Shown here: one piece after another, positions 14,680 to 24,437 of the stretch
Position numbering within the stretch: position 1 is the first letter of the stretch
How the letters are laid out: each line of letters starts with the position of its first letter
DNA from: a virus
Strand: one strand, 5' to 3'
DNA: 50,165 bases
Virus record (IMG/VR): IMGVR_UViG_3300030329_001900
Coordinates: 1 to 50,165 of that record
Position numbers and translations under genes: made by a program
The notes under the pieces: generated by a model
Told to the model about the DNA's origin: nothing
The model's input: the letters and a program-made list of their open reading frames with translations, nothing else
Databases searched by the model: none

Positions 14680-15069
14680 TTAACATCTCCATCTACGTCT
14701 AGCGGCTTTACCTCTTTCGCTAGTCCAACTTTTTGATCTAGCGCAAAATGATTTTCTTCTTTTTGCAGCTTTACTACCTGGTTTAACTTTTCCTGTTACA
14801 GCTGTTTTGAGCTTACTTCCAGGATTTTTACGTCTATATTCTTTAACTCCTTTAGCTGTCATCCCAGCACCTTCCTTGACAGTTCTAAAGTTACGACCTT
14901 TGCCTTTTGTAGTTTTTCTAGGTTCGTTACTTTTTTTTCTTTTAAATAATGGTGAACCGTCATTTCTGCGTCTACCACAACTAGTAACAGGATGAGGATG
15001 TCCTTCCTGTACATATTGCTTTACAGGTGATGCTTCAAACATATTATTTTGTCTTTCTGATCCTGGCAT
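14680..15069 (-). CDS. Arg/Lys-rich protein, DUF6321-like
   Basis: The 129-residue protein is extremely basic. After an N-terminal region, MPGSERQNNMFEASPVKQYV, come CGRRRNDGSPLFKRKK and then the core GAGMTAKGVKEYRRKNPGSK, followed by AVTGKVKPGSKAAKRRKSFC, ending ARRRWRC. The GAG(M/L)T.KG...YR..NPGSKL..AVTGKVKPGSKAAKRRKSFCAR pattern matches a short conserved viral and marine-phage module that I recall as DUF6321 (moderate to low certainty of the name). Its cysteines and Arg clusters suggest nucleic-acid contact or zinc binding. It ends 14 bases before the VYPSAYAN gene and begins two bases after the thioredoxin-like gene. Confidence 0.65.
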   Translation of the reverse strand: MPGSERQNNMFEASPVKQYVQEGHPHPVTSCGRRRNDGSPLFKRKKSNEPRKTTKGKGRNFRTVKEGAGMTAKGVKEYRRKNPGSKLKTAVTGKVKPGSKAAKRRKSFCARSKSWTSERGKAARRRWRC

Positions 15070-15071
15070 AA

Positions 15072-15398
15072 TTAAAAGTCACTCATTAATTGATTATCTA
15101 TTTCTTCTTGTACCTCTTCTTTAGTTGCTGTCATTTTAAAAGATAAGTCTGCTTGAAATCTAGCAACCTCTTCACCATCTTTAAATATTATAATAGTAGG
15201 CACAACAGCTATTTTATATTTTGTTTGTGCATCAGTATCTTTAGCTATGTCAATAATACTTTTAGTTTTACAGTCTTCAAGTTCCATAAACCAACTAACA
15301 CCATTTGCACTGTTCCACCCAGCATTAAAATGTTTTATTTCTATTTGTGCAAAACATATATTACACAATAACATAAATAAAAATATTAATTTTTTCAT
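15072..15398 (-). CDS. Exported thioredoxin-fold protein lacking CXXC
   Basis: The 108-residue protein begins with a signal peptide, MKKLIFLFMLLCNICFA, followed by Q at the junction. The mature part has thioredoxin layout: strand IEIKHFNAGW, helix, DIAKDTDAQTKYKIAVVPTI with the conserved cis-proline before strand IIIFKDGEEV, and a C-terminal helix. At the place of the WCGPC active site it reads GWNSANGVSW, with no cysteines, so it should not do classical dithiol exchange. One Cys remains in LEDCKTK. The signal peptide sends it to the periplasm, so it is unlikely to be the cytoplasmic reductant of the phage ribonucleotide reductase. The role is unknown; a chaperone-like or adaptor function is possible. 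Confidence 0.7.
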   Translation of the reverse strand: MKKLIFLFMLLCNICFAQIEIKHFNAGWNSANGVSWFMELEDCKTKSIIDIAKDTDAQTKYKIAVVPTIIIFKDGEEVARFQADLSFKMTATKEEVQEEIDNQLMSDF

Positions 15399-15679
15399 TA
15401 TCTATTATATAACTTATCTTCTATTTTTTCTATAGATGCTTTTATTTCTTGCACATCTTTTTGCGTATCCATGATAGTATTACGTATCATCTGATCTTTC
15501 ATATTAAACTCCATACGAGTTACTTCGTCTGGTGGTATAACTGGTAATTCTTTTGCTTCAGCGATATCTGCCTGAAGCATAAACCACATACTTATTAACG
15601 TAGCCATAGCAAAACCTATAGCTATTAAAGTTTTAATGCTTAATACAAAACCTGTGTCTTCATTTAATTCTTTTGCCAT
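15398..15679 (-). CDS. Membrane-anchored coiled-coil protein (holin/spanin-like candidate)
   Basis: The 93-residue protein has a short polar N-terminus, one transmembrane helix (about residues 16-35, LIAIGFAMATLISMWFML) and a C-terminal helical coiled-coil tail rich in charged residues (DTQKDVQEIKASIEKIEDKL). This topology occurs in phage holins with one membrane span, in inner-membrane spanins, and in other small envelope proteins. It lies in the late strand between an outer-membrane lipoprotein-like gene and the exported thioredoxin-fold gene; its stop overlaps the thioredoxin-like start by one base. A lysis or envelope-bridging role is inferred from topology, not from homology. Confidence 0.6.
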   Translation of the reverse strand: MAKELNEDTGFVLSIKTLIAIGFAMATLISMWFMLQADIAEAKELPVIPPDEVTRMEFNMKDQMIRNTIMDTQKDVQEIKASIEKIEDKLYNR

Positions 15680-15680
15680 T

Positions 15681-16802
15681 TTAAAATATAACGTAATTTA
15701 AACCTAATTTAAAATCGTACCACTCTCTGTTCCAATACTTGTTGTATTTACCTTCTACAAAATAACCTAAGTTTTTGTTTTTCTTTATACCATATATAAA
15801 ACCAAATGAATAATCATACCACTGTTCATCTTCTATATAATTATGATATGAAAACTCACTACCATCGTTATAATGCCAAGGCATTAAACTAGCCCAAGCA
15901 TGTGTCCATGTTTGTTTAGTATATTTGTAATAATCAAATCCTACAACTAAAGAGTGTTGCAATGTTTTCTTTAGTTCGTTTCTTTTCTTTTGTGTATAAT
16001 CAGATAAAACTTCTGGTATTACTACAGCCTCCCAAACCTCTGCACTAGTTGCTACTAACTCACCAGCCGGATTATAGTATTCGTTGCTATACACATCCAC
16101 CGTATAACCCTCCTGTAAAGCCAAATAAGTATAATGTATATTACCATTATTTAACATCCACTCATCTAAAGCGTTATAACCGTATGGTTCTGCAAGACGA
16201 TGTACAAAACCAACGTTCCAAGATAAATTTTTACCTTTACGTTGTCTATATCTTTCAGAAGCTTCAAAATATTTAACATCAGCAAAACCATCTTCTAAAT
16301 ATTCAAGCTTTAACGCAAAAAAGTTTATACAAACTTCATCAGCACAACCATCATCTGAGCTAAATCTAATAAAATGATGTTGATCCATATAATCTATACC
16401 TTCTTGTCTTTTATAATCAACTTCAAATAAGTATTCAACTCCTTTGACTTTACCTACAGTGGCCGCATCACTGTAATTAGATTCAGTTCCATCATAAAAT
16501 GTTTGCGCTTTATTTTCATAGCCAAACCTTGCTATCTTACGTAAACCTATGGTAAAATTATAATCATAAGGAGTTGAAATAGTCTGTGTAGATAAACCAT
16601 TATCTACAGAGAATACATCAACATCAGAAAGCGACGTACCACCGTTAACAGCAGCATAAAATGTAGAAAACTTTAACAGTTTTTTAACATCTTCTTTTCC
16701 AAATGTTTGCGAACAACATTTTTTAGGAGCAGAACAAGCTACAAAAAGTATAGTTGTTAGTAATATTATTAGTCTTTTCACCATTGTTATATAGTCACTC
16801 AT
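15681..16802 (-). CDS. Outer-membrane lipoprotein / beta-barrel-like protein
   Basis: The 373-residue protein has a signal sequence with a lipobox, ILFVACSAPKKCC, where the first cysteine would be lipidated. The true start may be the second Met (16784, MVKRLIILL). The mature protein alternates aromatic and polar residues over many strands (YEYLFE-type, LSWNVGFVH, HSLVVGFDYYKY, YSFGFIYG, YFVEGKYNKY). It ends in WYDFKLGLNYVIF with a terminal Phe, as in outer-membrane barrels. Its sequence looks like a host envelope protein and not like a virion part. In a phage it could change the infected cell surface or block superinfection; both are inferences. It sits between the giant internal virion gene and a membrane-anchored small protein. 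Confidence 0.65.
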   Translation of the reverse strand: MSDYITMVKRLIILLTTILFVACSAPKKCCSQTFGKEDVKKLLKFSTFYAAVNGGTSLSDVDVFSVDNGLSTQTISTPYDYNFTIGLRKIARFGYENKAQTFYDGTESNYSDAATVGKVKGVEYLFEVDYKRQEGIDYMDQHHFIRFSSDDGCADEVCINFFALKLEYLEDGFADVKYFEASERYRQRKGKNLSWNVGFVHRLAEPYGYNALDEWMLNNGNIHYTYLALQEGYTVDVYSNEYYNPAGELVATSAEVWEAVVIPEVLSDYTQKKRNELKKTLQHSLVVGFDYYKYTKQTWTHAWASLMPWHYNDGSEFSYHNYIEDEQWYDYSFGFIYGIKKNKNLGYFVEGKYNKYWNREWYDFKLGLNYVIF

Positions 16803-16814
16803 TTTTATATGCTT

Positions 16815-19800
16815 TTACCTTATGTTACGTCTAGTTACATTTCTTCTTGTTGGGCTTTTTCTTTTACTTTTCTTTTTGTTTTGTTTATTTATCTTAGCTT
16901 TCTCTTTTGCTTCTATTATAGCTTCGTTATCACCTAAACCTAAACTCCAAGTAGTATAACCACTAAAAAACATTATTCTTTGAAAGTTAGTATAATCTTT
17001 ATCAAGTGCATTACGCATATTTATACTTTTTTGATACAGCCTGTTTGCTGGAAAATTTGTTAACGCTTGTGTGTAGTTAGTTACAGCAGACCACTGTGGG
17101 TTATCAGCATCAAAAGTTTCCATTTCACTTATAACATTTTCATTATAGTTAATAGTTTTTTCAGCATTAACTATTTGTCTAGCTTTAATACCAACAACAG
17201 GTGAGAAATTTAATAACTCCATTAACACAGCGCTTTCATCTTTGTTATAACCTTTTTCTCTTTGTTCCATAAACTTTATTAAAGTATTTTTCAAAGTAGA
17301 TGCTATAGCACCATATATACCAGAACCTCTTAATATAGAGTCAATACTACCGTTTATAACCCTTTCTCTTTTCTTTAATATTTGATCTTCATCTTTATCA
17401 TCATCAAACATAACTGCAAACAAAGCTGTTTGCAAGCTGTAGAATATAACGTTTTGTATACCACCGTAATATAGTATTTTAGATAAATTACCTAAGTTAC
17501 TTTGTGTTCTACTAGTATAAGGTGGTGATATTCTACCTTTACCAATATCTAACGCTGCTTTTTTAATTATTCTATTGTACTGCGATGTTATGTTTTGGAA
17601 GTTTAACACTAACTTACCTATCCAACTAGCTTGTTGTTGCGATGTCATATCAGGTCTTGATGACTGCTGTGTTGACTGTGTTAAATCTTGAAAATCAGTA
17701 AAAGCAGCGGCTTCAGCCTCTTTCTGACTCATACCGTCTTTTATATATTTGTTAACTCTATTTCTATAAAACGTAGCACCACCAGTAGCAATTGCAATAT
17801 TATCACCAATTTGTGTAGGTAAAAAACCTATTTTTAAAAGATAACTTATAACCATCTTGCTTGGGTTTTTAGAACCAGCTACAGCTTGAGCAAGATCAGC
17901 ACCATTAATATCAGTACCAATACCACCACGTCTTTGTTTTAACATATCAGAATTAAATATAAAAGCAAAGTCAGCCCAATATTGTTTTTGATTAGCAAAA
18001 GCTTTAGCAGCTGCAAATATATTGTTATCAGCAAAGTTAATGTAGTTTACAATAGACATCTGCTGTAATATCGCAGATCTAACGTTAAAAAACATCACTG
18101 TACCTACAGATCCATTTAGGTAGTTCATAAATTTATTTGTAGTAGCATGTTGGCCTTTTGGTCTATTAACACCAGTACTAATCCTATGTAACATGTCTTC
18201 TAACGCGCTTCTAAAATCTTTACCATAACCAGCTTCAATTTTATTTAAATTTTCTTCAGAAAATAATATATCAGCATTTTCTTTAAATTCTTTAAAGTAT
18301 TTTGCTCGACCAACTCTACCAGTAGCATCTATTAAATCTGTTTGTATATTACCACCTTCCCAGCCTTTACCTGGTTCTACATATGTATCTTGTTTAGATA
18401 TAACATCTAAAGTTTCTGCATAGGCTTGTAACTGTGAATCCTCCATTACAAGTTCAGATAAATTAGCTTGATCAGTTTTACTTAATCCAGATATTTCGTA
18501 ACCATGTTTATTCCAAAGATAAACTCTTATAGCATCTTCAAATGTAAAATCACCATCAGGTGTTTTCTTTTTAAGCTTCTTTTTAATATCTGGAAACTGT
18601 TTGTTTAATGACTTGTAATCGTTTGCTATAGCTTGTTTAGCTGTATCTATTTCTCTATAAGCTCTATTTAAAGGTTTAACCAAAGCTTGTTCAAAAAAGT
18701 TTCTATGTTGATCACCTTGTCTACCTTTGCCCATAAAGTTATATAATAAACCTACAAAGTCTTCGTGTGACGGTGGTATAAAAAGTCTAAACTTACCTTT
18801 TTTCTCTCCACGTTTTCTAGCTTTAATATCTGAAAAACGTTTTTTAGCATCAATACCAGTAACTTCTTCTAGTATTTTGTTAAAGTCATTGTTCATTGAT
18901 TTACTAAATTTAACTTTAGCTTGAACAGATTTACCTTTTATATCTAGTTGATCAAACATATTTTTAACAGCTTTTACATTTTGTAAAGCATCATCTACAA
19001 AATATATATCATTGTAACCTTTTTCTGAGTATTTATCTAATATCCAAGTTGCTTTAGCTTCACCGGTGCTATCACCTAAACCAGTAACGTTTTCTAAAGG
19101 TATATTAACACCTTCCGATTGTAACCACTCATGAATAGCAACCGCGCTTTCAGGTGCTCTAGCAGTAAGTATAAATACATTTTTTGACCCGTACTTTTCT
19201 ATTTGATTTTTCATTTTTGGTAACAATGGACCTGGTTTACCTTTTGTTACTTTATTAAAATCAGTAAAATCAAACTCGTAACCTTGTTCTTTTAAAGTTT
19301 CACCAACAAGTGGCCATTCGTATGATGGTATTTTTTCTATTATATCACCTTTTTTAGCTATAACAAAATTTTCACTTACACCTACTGTTTCATCAAAATC
19401 AAATATACTAGCACCGTTTGATTTAGACATGTCAGATCTAGACGCTTTAAATAAGTTTGTACCAGTACTTACATCTTTTGTTACACTTTTCTTTACTTTA
19501 AAGTTTTTATTTCCAGACTTATTTATTAAACTAACATCTTGCTTTTCAAAAAATAAAGAGTTTATTTGAGGCTCTACTCTAATAGAAACTGTATAATGCG
19601 TTTTAGCTTTATTTTTATTAAAATTAATTCTAGCTGTAAGTGGTATTAAAACTTTTTGATCTGAAAAATTTTTTAAACCATCTACTTGCATTATAGAATT
19701 ACTATCCATTAAAAACATACCAGCATTACCTATATCAATAGCATTACTAGTTCTGGAGCTGCCATCTTTACCTTTTTTCTGAGCATATGAATTAGCAAAA

Positions 19801-22800
19801 TCACTTGTAGTTATAAAAAACTGTTTTCCGTGTATTTCTAACTGTAAACCTTTTTCTATTATTTTATTATAACCTTCTACACTTATTTGTAAATTTTTAA
19901 ACCTAGAATATGTAAATTCACTTGGACCAACAAGCTTAATCATTTTTTCAAAAATTGGATTTGCAAATTTAATTAAAGCTTCTTCTTGCTTGTTATAATT
20001 TTCTGTTTCTTGTTTTTCAGCTGCTTTTTTGCCTTTAACTAGCTTTTTACTGTCTTGTTTATAGTTAAACGAAACAGAAACACCTCTAGCTGTATTTCCT
20101 TTTATTTCAATAGTAAATACTGTTTTACCTTTTCTAGTAATTCTAATATCTGGATTATTATCTTTTTCTGAAAGGTTTTCTACTTTATAACCTTGTTTAT
20201 CTAAACCTAAATTACTTAATATTTTTTCAGCTCTTTGCTTAGCTATAATTTCATACTTTTTATAAGTAGCAAATTTCTTTTTTCTTCGTTTACCAGTATA
20301 TGATCCATCTCTTTTTGGATCTGTAAAATCAAGTTTTGATAATTCTTCTTGACTTATAGCATCGTTTTCTTCTGTAAGTCTATTTAAATATTCTTCTTGC
20401 GCAGCCCATTTGGTTTCATTACTTATTTTTTTGTTATCATAGTATTTCTGCCAATTCTTACCACCAAAACCATCGTTTTTATTTTTACCTTCTATTATAT
20501 CTACACCTTGATTGACCTGCTCTGTACTAATACTAAACTTAATATTAGGATTTCTACCTATTTCAGCAGCTAAAACTTGTAAATTATCTTTAGCTAAAGT
20601 TTCACCTTTTAATTCAGCTAAATCTGCTCTTTGTTGCATAACATCAGGTTCTTGAGCAACTTGCATTGTCGCGTCATATGCTAAAGCTCCAGTCATATAT
20701 TTAGCTAGTTGATCTTTTCTAGTACCACGTTTACCAGATCTTTTTTTAGTTACTGGATTAAAAGCAGGTATATCAAAAAACGACATAAACTGAGCCTCTG
20801 TTGGATTTGCTTTTTCGTATAAATTAACAGCAGTACCTTTATCTATAATATTTAAAGATTCAGGCGGTAATAGTTTTTGATCAACAGCATCTTGTACTTC
20901 TTGTTTTGATGTAAGCTTTCTAACAAATCTAGTAAACACCCTTTCATCTTGCGGTACGTTTCTTTCTAATTGCACTAAATCAGAAGTAAACATAACTCTC
21001 ATTATAGGTTCTCTAAACTTTTTTAAGTTGCTAATATAATTTTTATTTCCTAAAAAGTTTTTCACTGTTTTAAATAAATATACATTAGCTTCATCTCTCA
21101 ACTTTCTTTGTATATTTCTAACAGACGTACCAGCTTCATAAGCTCTTAATAAAGCTTTACGAGCACCATCTAAAATTTCATTGTATATTTTACTATCAGT
21201 CTCAATACCTATAGCTCTTCTAAATTCAGACTTTTTTTGTATTTCCGCTTTAGCTTTTTCAGCTTTTTTTCTAGCTTGTGCAGCTGGTGATATATCTTCT
21301 CTTTCAAAAGCTTTTGTAGCCGCATCAGTTTCTGCTGCAACTTGTACTTTTACCTCGCCTTCTTTAGTTGTTTGCCCTATGTCTACAGTAGGTGCTGTTA
21401 CTTGACCTTTTGTAATAGCGTTATAAGCTTGTGTTGCTCTGTTAGGTATTTGAGGGTTTATATGACCAAACAAACCACTAGGGTTTTTTCTTTCAGGTTG
21501 GTATTTTTTAAACCAAGAAAAAAGCTCAGCATAAGTTGTATCTAAAAAAGTTTTATCATTAACACCAACGTGTGGTTGTTTTAAAATAAGATTATCTAAT
21601 AAACCTTGTTCTTGTATTTTTTTATAAATATTATCAGCTTCAACTTCAAAATAAGTATTACCAATGCCTTTTTCTTCTAAATTTATAACAGTGCCATCTT
21701 CATCTACAATTTGTTTTCCAAGATCGTTTATTAGTTTTGTTGATTGTGCAGGAGTTAAATCTCTTCTTGGTGTTACAGATTTTTTTACTGATACAGATTT
21801 TTTAGTTTGTTTTGCTCTTTTAGGATCTACTTTTTGTTGCTGATCAGAAGTTAATCTATCAAACATTTTTGGATTCATCACACTTTTGTAATCTTCAGTT
21901 TTATCAAGTGTAATAGTAGCGTCTGTATCTATAACTTCTAATCTTTGTTTTGGAGTAATGTTATCATCGGCTTTTATGTTTAGCTTTTTAGAAGCTGCTG
22001 TAAAATTACTTTCTCCTTGTACTATCGATTGAAAATATACAGAACCATCTAAACGAGTAATAGCTCTATATTTTACTTTTGTTCCGTCACTCATAGTTTG
22101 AGTAAAAGTTTCTCTTTTAACAGGAACTGTATCATCACTATATCTTGGTTTTTCTTTTGTAACAATTGGATCTTCTTTAGCAAATTCTTTAGCTCTTTGT
22201 GTTAATTTACCAGTTTTCTTTATAGTTAAAGAATAATCTTTTACAAAGTTGTAAGCTTGTCTTGCATTACCAAATTCTTTTCTATATAAAAAACTTTCTT
22301 TTGAAAAATAACCCGCGGAACTTAATTGTCTTAATGTTTCTTCAAAAGCATTTTTTATTTTACCAAAAACACCTTCGTTAAATTTAACATCACCATCTAT
22401 TATTACATCAGAAAAAGCAGTGTATAATTCTTCAGTTGTAAATACTTTATTACCAGTTATACCATAAGCACTGGCTAATCTATCTAAAACAGTTTGTTTA
22501 TCTTTTTTACTTAATAAATTTAAAAAGTTTTTATTAAGTTTTCTTTTTGCCTCAGGAGATAATTTATTAAAAGAATCACCTATAATACCATGTAAAAGCT
22601 CGTGAGAACCAACAGCAATAGCACCAGTTTCTCTAGCTGTTTCCATATTTACAAAATAAGTATTACCATCTTCAGATATATGACCATCGGCTTTTAAAGC
22701 TTCATTGTATTCTTTTGAGCCTTTTTCACCAAATAAAGCTGCATATTCTTCTTTTGTTTCAAATAACTTCTGCTCTAAACCAACTGTCTCACCTTCTTCT

Positions 22801-24437
22801 TTTGCTGTTTCAAGTCCAGTTACTAGTAATTGTTGTTTAGCAGCTTCATTTATTGTTTCTATTTGCTCAGTTAATCTTTTATCTTGATTATTTAAACTTC
22901 TAATAGCAAGATTAAATTCGTTAGCTCCTATTTCGTTTTTATTTAATTGATTTTTTAAAGATTGAACTTTAGAAGCTATGTTATCTTTTTCATTTATAGC
23001 ATTAATTAAATCTTGCTTTTGATCTTCATTAAGTATATCAGCTATTTTTCTTTTATCTGTTATATAATTTTTTAAAGCTTTTTCTGCCTCTTTTATTTCT
23101 ACCTCAATAGCTTCTTTTGCCGTTGGATTTATAGCGGTATTTTTAGCAACATTTAATTCAGCTAAATTATTTACTAAACCATTTAGTTCTTTAACACTAG
23201 CTTTGTCACTTCTTAAGGCTCTATTTATCATACTACCTCCAGCTGACATTGTAGCACCACCAATAAAACCATTTAAATAAGCCTCTATACCTTTTTCACT
23301 ATAAACACCATCTATAAAAGCTTTTGCTAAATCTAAACCATCTTTACCATCTGCTTTAGCTAGATTAATTTCTTCAACGCCGCTTTGTCCTATTTCAGTA
23401 AAACCTTCTCTATTACCAGTTAACATTAATTTACCAACAGTGTTTTTAGCTCCTTTGTTAAGTATATAATTTTGAATACCTTTAAAACCTATATATTCAA
23501 AAGAACTACCAATCAAACCTAATACAGCTGGAACCGCAAGCTCGTCTTGTCTGTTATCAAAAAGTTTTTTTATAGCGTCAGGATCGTCTTTACCATAAAT
23601 ATTTTCAGCTTTTCTTTGATTATAATCTGTAACCATTGGCGCTGTTATTTGAAAAGGTATAGATATACCGTAAGTAAGCATTGCTGGCACTACGGTTTCA
23701 ACCATTGAAGCGCTCGCATTAAATATACCACCTATAACATCTGAAGCATCACCTTGCTTTATACCTTTAACTATACCTTCACCGGTGTCTTTTCTAAGGT
23801 ATTTATCAGATGATTCTATTTTTTTTATAGTTTCTACTATTTTTTCGTTTGCTTTTTGTTCTGCTAAACCAGCTGAGCTAGATTTATAACCTTCTAAATA
23901 TTTTATTCTATCAGCGTTTGTTTTAAAACCAGTTGGATCACCTGATGGTTCTTCGTAAGTAGCATTTGGGTCTAAAGTTTTTAAATACTTTAACTCTTCT
24001 TCGTCATACAAGCCATCATAACGAATACTTTTATTAGCTTGTCTTATAAGGTTTGGTATTTCGTATGCAAAATAATTAAATGTTCTACGTTTTACTTCAG
24101 GTGGTACATTACTCAAAACCTCCACGGTTTCTTTTCGTTCTTTAGGATCAGTAATTAAACTTGTTATTATATTGGCGATGTTTTTAGCATATACAGCACC
24201 CGTAGAACCTTTAACAACATCTCCAGATGCAGTACGTCTTTCTTTAATAGAATACATCTCGTCTGACAACCTTTGTCTTTCTTCTTGACTAAGATTTCGT
24301 GCGTCTACTTTTATCTCTTTCATACCATCATCAAGATGAACTTGCATAAACTCATCAAAACTAACATAGTCTTGTTGACCTGCAAAAGCATTTTGTAAAT
24401 CCTGTAAAGTGTATTGATTGCCTTTATATTCAAACAT
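16815..24437 (-). CDS. Giant polyvalent internal virion-type protein, 2540 aa
   Basis: This protein joins many parts. Hydrophobic segments occur near residues 238-266 and 298-316, and a long charged coiled coil near 410-560. A zincin-like site, GSHELLHG, has HELLH at 612-616. A PD-(D/E)XK-like segment (NPDIRI ... TIEIKG) lies near 1428-1447. A HAD-like phosphatase region near 1680-1830 has DFDET, then ILTAR and FVDDALQN. A C-terminal section contains a membrane helix, NVIFYSLQTALFAVMF, near 2328-2343. Phage proteins of this size, placed after gp14-like genes, are usually packaged and ejected with the DNA, as T7 gp15/gp16 or N4 vRNAP are. No RNA polymerase motifs are seen. Its ATG overlaps the stop of the 460-residue gene (TAATG). 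Enzymatic domains are motif-level calls; the ejection role is inferred. Confidence 0.75.
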   Translation of the reverse strand: MFEYKGNQYTLQDLQNAFAGQQDYVSFDEFMQVHLDDGMKEIKVDARNLSQEERQRLSDEMYSIKERRTASGDVVKGSTGAVYAKNIANIITSLITDPKERKETVEVLSNVPPEVKRRTFNYFAYEIPNLIRQANKSIRYDGLYDEEELKYLKTLDPNATYEEPSGDPTGFKTNADRIKYLEGYKSSSAGLAEQKANEKIVETIKKIESSDKYLRKDTGEGIVKGIKQGDASDVIGGIFNASASMVETVVPAMLTYGISIPFQITAPMVTDYNQRKAENIYGKDDPDAIKKLFDNRQDELAVPAVLGLIGSSFEYIGFKGIQNYILNKGAKNTVGKLMLTGNREGFTEIGQSGVEEINLAKADGKDGLDLAKAFIDGVYSEKGIEAYLNGFIGGATMSAGGSMINRALRSDKASVKELNGLVNNLAELNVAKNTAINPTAKEAIEVEIKEAEKALKNYITDKRKIADILNEDQKQDLINAINEKDNIASKVQSLKNQLNKNEIGANEFNLAIRSLNNQDKRLTEQIETINEAAKQQLLVTGLETAKEEGETVGLEQKLFETKEEYAALFGEKGSKEYNEALKADGHISEDGNTYFVNMETARETGAIAVGSHELLHGIIGDSFNKLSPEAKRKLNKNFLNLLSKKDKQTVLDRLASAYGITGNKVFTTEELYTAFSDVIIDGDVKFNEGVFGKIKNAFEETLRQLSSAGYFSKESFLYRKEFGNARQAYNFVKDYSLTIKKTGKLTQRAKEFAKEDPIVTKEKPRYSDDTVPVKRETFTQTMSDGTKVKYRAITRLDGSVYFQSIVQGESNFTAASKKLNIKADDNITPKQRLEVIDTDATITLDKTEDYKSVMNPKMFDRLTSDQQQKVDPKRAKQTKKSVSVKKSVTPRRDLTPAQSTKLINDLGKQIVDEDGTVINLEEKGIGNTYFEVEADNIYKKIQEQGLLDNLILKQPHVGVNDKTFLDTTYAELFSWFKKYQPERKNPSGLFGHINPQIPNRATQAYNAITKGQVTAPTVDIGQTTKEGEVKVQVAAETDAATKAFEREDISPAAQARKKAEKAKAEIQKKSEFRRAIGIETDSKIYNEILDGARKALLRAYEAGTSVRNIQRKLRDEANVYLFKTVKNFLGNKNYISNLKKFREPIMRVMFTSDLVQLERNVPQDERVFTRFVRKLTSKQEVQDAVDQKLLPPESLNIIDKGTAVNLYEKANPTEAQFMSFFDIPAFNPVTKKRSGKRGTRKDQLAKYMTGALAYDATMQVAQEPDVMQQRADLAELKGETLAKDNLQVLAAEIGRNPNIKFSISTEQVNQGVDIIEGKNKNDGFGGKNWQKYYDNKKISNETKWAAQEEYLNRLTEENDAISQEELSKLDFTDPKRDGSYTGKRRKKKFATYKKYEIIAKQRAEKILSNLGLDKQGYKVENLSEKDNNPDIRITRKGKTVFTIEIKGNTARGVSVSFNYKQDSKKLVKGKKAAEKQETENYNKQEEALIKFANPIFEKMIKLVGPSEFTYSRFKNLQISVEGYNKIIEKGLQLEIHGKQFFITTSDFANSYAQKKGKDGSSRTSNAIDIGNAGMFLMDSNSIMQVDGLKNFSDQKVLIPLTARINFNKNKAKTHYTVSIRVEPQINSLFFEKQDVSLINKSGNKNFKVKKSVTKDVSTGTNLFKASRSDMSKSNGASIFDFDETVGVSENFVIAKKGDIIEKIPSYEWPLVGETLKEQGYEFDFTDFNKVTKGKPGPLLPKMKNQIEKYGSKNVFILTARAPESAVAIHEWLQSEGVNIPLENVTGLGDSTGEAKATWILDKYSEKGYNDIYFVDDALQNVKAVKNMFDQLDIKGKSVQAKVKFSKSMNNDFNKILEEVTGIDAKKRFSDIKARKRGEKKGKFRLFIPPSHEDFVGLLYNFMGKGRQGDQHRNFFEQALVKPLNRAYREIDTAKQAIANDYKSLNKQFPDIKKKLKKKTPDGDFTFEDAIRVYLWNKHGYEISGLSKTDQANLSELVMEDSQLQAYAETLDVISKQDTYVEPGKGWEGGNIQTDLIDATGRVGRAKYFKEFKENADILFSEENLNKIEAGYGKDFRSALEDMLHRISTGVNRPKGQHATTNKFMNYLNGSVGTVMFFNVRSAILQQMSIVNYINFADNNIFAAAKAFANQKQYWADFAFIFNSDMLKQRRGGIGTDINGADLAQAVAGSKNPSKMVISYLLKIGFLPTQIGDNIAIATGGATFYRNRVNKYIKDGMSQKEAEAAAFTDFQDLTQSTQQSSRPDMTSQQQASWIGKLVLNFQNITSQYNRIIKKAALDIGKGRISPPYTSRTQSNLGNLSKILYYGGIQNVIFYSLQTALFAVMFDDDKDEDQILKKRERVINGSIDSILRGSGIYGAIASTLKNTLIKFMEQREKGYNKDESAVLMELLNFSPVVGIKARQIVNAEKTINYNENVISEMETFDADNPQWSAVTNYTQALTNFPANRLYQKSINMRNALDKDYTNFQRIMFFSGYTTWSLGLGDNEAIIEAKEKAKINKQNKKKSKRKSPTRRNVTRRNIR

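Noticed and set aside
16815-24437. N4-like virion RNA polymerase
   Set aside because: The size fits, but no T7/N4-type RNA polymerase motifs (such as the DxxGR or the catalytic Lys/Tyr motif B) could be found; protease, nuclease-like and HAD-like motifs are present instead.
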